Origin: CAZAMT01 sp964486145
Lineage (GTDB): Bacteria; Bacteroidota; Bacteroidia; Bacteroidales; JAAAOM01
Direction of reading: 5' to 3'
NCBI GenBank assembly: GCA_964486145.1
Contig: CAZAMT010000185.1
Location: forward strand, 1-8,173
DNA length: 8,173 nucleotides
In this document: positions 6,215 to 8,173 of the stretch, one piece after another
How positions within the stretch are numbered: position 1 is the first letter of the stretch
Layout of the letters: each line of letters opens with the position of its first letter
Position numbers and translations under genes: made by a program
Notes under the pieces: model-generated
Told to the model about the DNA's origin: nothing
What the model saw: only the letters and a program-made list of their open reading frames with translations
The model's database searches: none

Positions 6215-7408
6215 TTAGCCAAGTTTGTCCAGTGCATTTTTCATTCGGTTGATAGCTTCTGTTATTTTTTCATCTGATGTGGCAAACGAAATCCGGAAAC
6301 AACTTGGTTCACCAAAAGCTTTGCCCGGCACTGTGGCAACATGACCTTCTTCAAGCAGATAAATACAGAAATCTTCTGAATTTTCTATTACTTTGCCATT
6401 CACTGATTTTCCAAAATAAGAACTGCAATCAGGGAATACATAGAAAGCACCTTCGGGCTTGTTATATTTTAATCCATTTACTTCTTTTAATTCTTCCATG
6501 ATCAGGTCTCTGCGTCGCATAAAAGCCTTGTTCATTTCTTCTCTGCTGCTTTGCTCCGAATTTAATGCAGCAACAGCAGCTTTTTGCGCAATGGTTGTAG
6601 GGCCAGTTGTAAATTGCCCTTGCAATTTTGTACATGCTTTGGCCAGCCATTGCGGAGCTCCGATATATCCGATACGCCATCCGGTCATGGCATAGGCTTT
6701 CGATACTCCGTTAATAACAACGATCCGTTCTTTTATGGCAGGAAATTCCGCAAGACTTACATGTTTGCCGACAAAATTGATGTGTTCATAAATTTCATCG
6801 GTGATAACATAAACATGAGGGTGTTTTTCAATGACGTTGGCAATGGCTTCCAGTTCATCTTTTGAATAAACAGCTCCGGTGGGGTTGGAAGGCGAGCACA
6901 GCAGCAATGCCTTCGTTTTTGGCGTGATGGCTTTTTCAATCTGATCTGCCGTAACTTTAAAATCGTTTTCCAGCGTACCATTGATCACCACGTTTTTTCC
7001 TTCGGCAACTTTTACCAGTTCAGCATAAGTTACCCAGTAAGGTGCAGGCACAATAACCTCATCCCCTTTGTCAACAAGACAAAGAATGACATTGGCAAGA
7101 GAATTTTTTGCACCTGTTGATACTACTATCTGTTCAGGTGAAAAATCAAGATTGTTTTCTCTTTTAAATTTTTCTGAAACTGCTTTTCGTAAGTCAGGGA
7201 AACCTGCTGCCGGCGGATAAAAGGAGAAGTTGTCATCTATCGCTTTTTTAGCTGCATCCTTAATGTGATCAGGGGTGTAAAAGTCGGGTTCACCCACACT
7301 TAAATTGATGACATCCACTCCTTGTGCTTGTAAATCTCGGCTTTTCTGATTCATCGCCATGGTTGCTGATGGCGAAAGGCTCTGAAGTCTTTGGGAAAGG
7401 TTTTCCAT
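6215..7408 (-). CDS. PLP-dependent class I aminotransferase, aspartate aminotransferase-like (class Ib)
   Basis: This 397-residue cytoplasmic enzyme is full length for the bacterial AspC/AspB (Thermus-type, subgroup Ib) family, which transfers the aspartate amino group to 2-oxoglutarate using pyridoxal phosphate. Active-site residues are visible: N175 in SPSNPTG, D204 and Y207 in ITDEIYEH, Schiff-base K237 in GVSKAYAMTGWR, phosphate-contacting R245 and carboxylate-binding R372 in CFRISFA. The N-terminal INLSVGEPDF motif (34-43) and the YPPAAGFPDLR segment (64-74) are also family features. Some Ib enzymes act on prephenate or other acids, so the exact substrate is uncertain. The start at 7408 gives the usual N terminus before the LSPSATMAMNQK segment. 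The gene stands alone on the minus strand, with its own terminator downstream and a divergent promoter region upstream. Confidence 0.93.
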   Translation of the reverse strand: MENLSQRLQSLSPSATMAMNQKSRDLQAQGVDVINLSVGEPDFYTPDHIKDAAKKAIDDNFSFYPPAAGFPDLRKAVSEKFKRENNLDFSPEQIVVSTGAKNSLANVILCLVDKGDEVIVPAPYWVTYAELVKVAEGKNVVINGTLENDFKVTADQIEKAITPKTKALLLCSPSNPTGAVYSKDELEAIANVIEKHPHVYVITDEIYEHINFVGKHVSLAEFPAIKERIVVINGVSKAYAMTGWRIGYIGAPQWLAKACTKLQGQFTTGPTTIAQKAAVAALNSEQSSREEMNKAFMRRRDLIMEELKEVNGLKYNKPEGAFYVFPDCSSYFGKSVNGKVIENSEDFCIYLLEEGHVATVPGKAFGEPSCFRISFATSDEKITEAINRMKNALDKLG

Positions 7409-7454
7409 ATGTACAGGCTTAAAATTTAAATATTTAACAATTCATTTCAGAATA

Positions 7455-7462
7455 CAAAAATA
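7455..7462 (-). promoter_or_regulatory. Candidate Bacteroidota -7 box of the aminotransferase gene
   Basis: On the minus strand, TATTTTTG matches the Bacteroidota TAnnTTTG -7 consensus exactly. It lies 46 bases upstream of the aminotransferase start codon, within the 116-base divergent intergenic region (7409-7524). No convincing TTG -33 element is seen at the expected distance, so the call rests on the -7 box and its position. AT-rich DNA yields such matches by chance fairly often. Confidence 0.35.
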
Positions 7463-7524
7463 CTGTTTTTAATCATATTTTCGTTATTATTGTATCAGTA
7501 ATAATCTCTGACTGCTCATAAACA

Positions 7525-8043
7525 ATGGAAATACTGGAAATCCTGAAGTATACATTACCGGCTCTGATTGTTTTTTTTACTGCTTTCTTTTTAATCAAAT
7601 ATCAGGTGGATTTGGAAAAAAGGAGGTTGAATGCCAACATGGCAATGAAAAACCAGGAAATAATTACGCCTCTGCGCCTTCAGGCATACGAACGCGTTAT
7701 TTTATTGTTGGAAAGGATATCACCGGATTCTCTGATCATGCGCATTAATAAAAGTGGAATGACCAGCAAACAACTGCATACAGAACTTCTTAAAGCCATT
7801 CGGGCTGAATTTGACCACAACCTGTCGCAACAAATCTACCTGAGTACAAAAACCTGGCAGATAGTGAAAAAAGCACGTCAGGACATTACCAAGCTTATTA
7901 ATTCCACTGCTATCAAGGTGGAGTCGCAGGCACCATCAATGAAGCTTAGCCAGTTGATCCTCGAATCAGTGATGGAATCCGAAAAATCATCTTCTGCAGA
8001 TGCAATAGAATATGTAAAAAGAGAAATTCAGCAATTATTTTAA
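7525..8043 (+). CDS. DUF7935-like single-pass membrane protein of unknown function
   Basis: This 172-residue protein has one hydrophobic helix near the N terminus (about 9-24, LPALIVFFTAFFLI), followed by a basic and helical region (KRRLNANMAMKNQEIITPLRLQAYERVILLLERI, 32-65). The rest is predicted helical and likely cytoplasmic. This layout, especially the PLRLQAYERxxLLLERI segment, resembles conserved small Bacteroidota proteins annotated as DUF7935 family; that match is from memory. No catalytic motif is visible, and function is unknown. A scaffold or membrane-associated coiled-coil role is possible but unsupported. The first ATG of the frame, 7525, directly precedes the membrane helix. The gene diverges from the aminotransferase and is followed 75 bases later by an aldo/keto reductase, with a hairpin in between, so cotranscription with that gene is uncertain. 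Confidence 0.75.
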   Translation: MEILEILKYTLPALIVFFTAFFLIKYQVDLEKRRLNANMAMKNQEIITPLRLQAYERVILLLERISPDSLIMRINKSGMTSKQLHTELLKAIRAEFDHNLSQQIYLSTKTWQIVKKARQDITKLINSTAIKVESQAPSMKLSQLILESVMESEKSSSADAIEYVKREIQQLF

Positions 8044-8054
8044 TAATTCCGGTT

Positions 8055-8097
8055 TTTTCTGATTGTACACAAATTCTCGTGTGTGCAAATCAGAAAA
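8055..8097. repeat. Strong 17-bp hairpin between DUF7935 gene and aldo/keto reductase
   Basis: TTTTCTGATT (8055-8064) and AATCAGAAAA (8088-8097) pair perfectly over 10 bp. After one bulged A (8087) the stem continues for 7 more pairs (8065-8071 with 8080-8086, one G-T), leaving an 8-base loop. It begins 11 bases after the DUF7935 stop codon. The T-run is on the 5' side and the A-run on the 3' side, with TGTTTAAAAC following, so it is not a textbook terminator in either direction. It may protect an mRNA 3' end or act as an attenuator before the next gene. Confidence 0.6.
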
Positions 8098-8118
8098 TGT
8101 TTAAAACAATACAATCAT

Positions 8119-8173
8119 ATGAAATACAGAAAATTAGGTAAGACAGGTTTTAATATTTCAGAAATATCACTTG
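8119..8173 (+). CDS. Aldo/keto reductase, N-terminal fragment (runs off window)
   Basis: Only 18 codons are present, translating to MKYRKLGKTGFNISEISL. The MKYRxLGxTGxxxSxxxLG opening is the conserved N terminus of aldo/keto reductases, NAD(P)H-dependent oxidoreductases with a TIM-barrel fold. The active-site Asp/Tyr/Lys/His residues lie beyond the window edge, so neither substrate nor completeness can be judged. The ATG at 8119 is placed directly at this conserved opening, with an AT-rich leader and no evident Shine-Dalgarno sequence. Confidence 0.8.
   Translation, partial: MKYRKLGKTGFNISEISL

Noticed and set aside
6459..6865. Plus-strand frames within the aminotransferase region
   Set aside because: They are antisense to a full-length conserved enzyme with intact active-site residues, and their products have no recognisable motifs.
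7476..7492. TATTTTCG and TATTATTG as -7 boxes for the DUF7935-like gene
   Set aside because: Each has one mismatch, they nearly abut, and neither has a clear -33 element. A promoter is likely in this gap but cannot be placed.
1..8173. CRISPR array, tRNA, rRNA or complete insertion sequence
   Set aside because: No regularly spaced repeats, no cloverleaf with CCA-type ends, no transposase and no terminal inverted repeats with target duplications were seen.

Overview
The window looks like chromosomal DNA from a member of the Bacteroidota, most likely an environmental or anaerobic Bacteroidales/Marinilabiliales-type organism. This is inferred from the AT-rich genes, an S46 dipeptidyl-peptidase of the DPP11 type, a small single-helix DUF7935-like protein, and a TAnnTTTG-like promoter box. 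No species can be named from the sequence alone.

Layout. (1) Positions 57-2808 carry a tight plus-strand pair: a Maf/YhdE-type nucleotide pyrophosphatase and a secreted S46 peptidase with an intact catalytic triad and the arginine that marks acidic-residue specificity. (2) After a 148-base gap, positions 2957-5916 hold a plus-strand four-gene cluster: NikR nickel-responsive repressor, a HemW-like radical SAM protein, a HupE/UreJ-type membrane protein, and a UreH/NicO-type membrane protein with a His-rich loop. Gaps are 27, 1 and 28 bases, so it is probably one operon. (3) Positions 5917-6214 are a convergent intergenic region containing a GC-rich island (51 G+C in 90 bases at 6041-6130), an 8-bp palindromic hairpin and a clear terminator for the gene on the other strand. 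(4) A minus-strand class I aminotransferase lies at 6215-7408. It is divergent from (5) a plus-strand DUF7935-like membrane-anchored protein at 7525-8043. (6) A strong hairpin follows, then the first 18 codons of an aldo/keto reductase that runs off the window.

How the genes work together. The NikR cluster is the most interesting part. A complete nickel sensor and two different predicted nickel/cobalt-type permeases suggest a metal-homeostasis unit. No urease, hydrogenase or ABC transporter gene is present in the window. The embedded HemW/HemN-like radical SAM enzyme has no established role in nickel handling and is the candidate for something undescribed. The other genes look like housekeeping or general peptide and amino-acid metabolism: DPP11 releases acidic dipeptides outside the cytoplasm and the aminotransferase handles amino acids inside, but nothing in the sequence links them in regulation.
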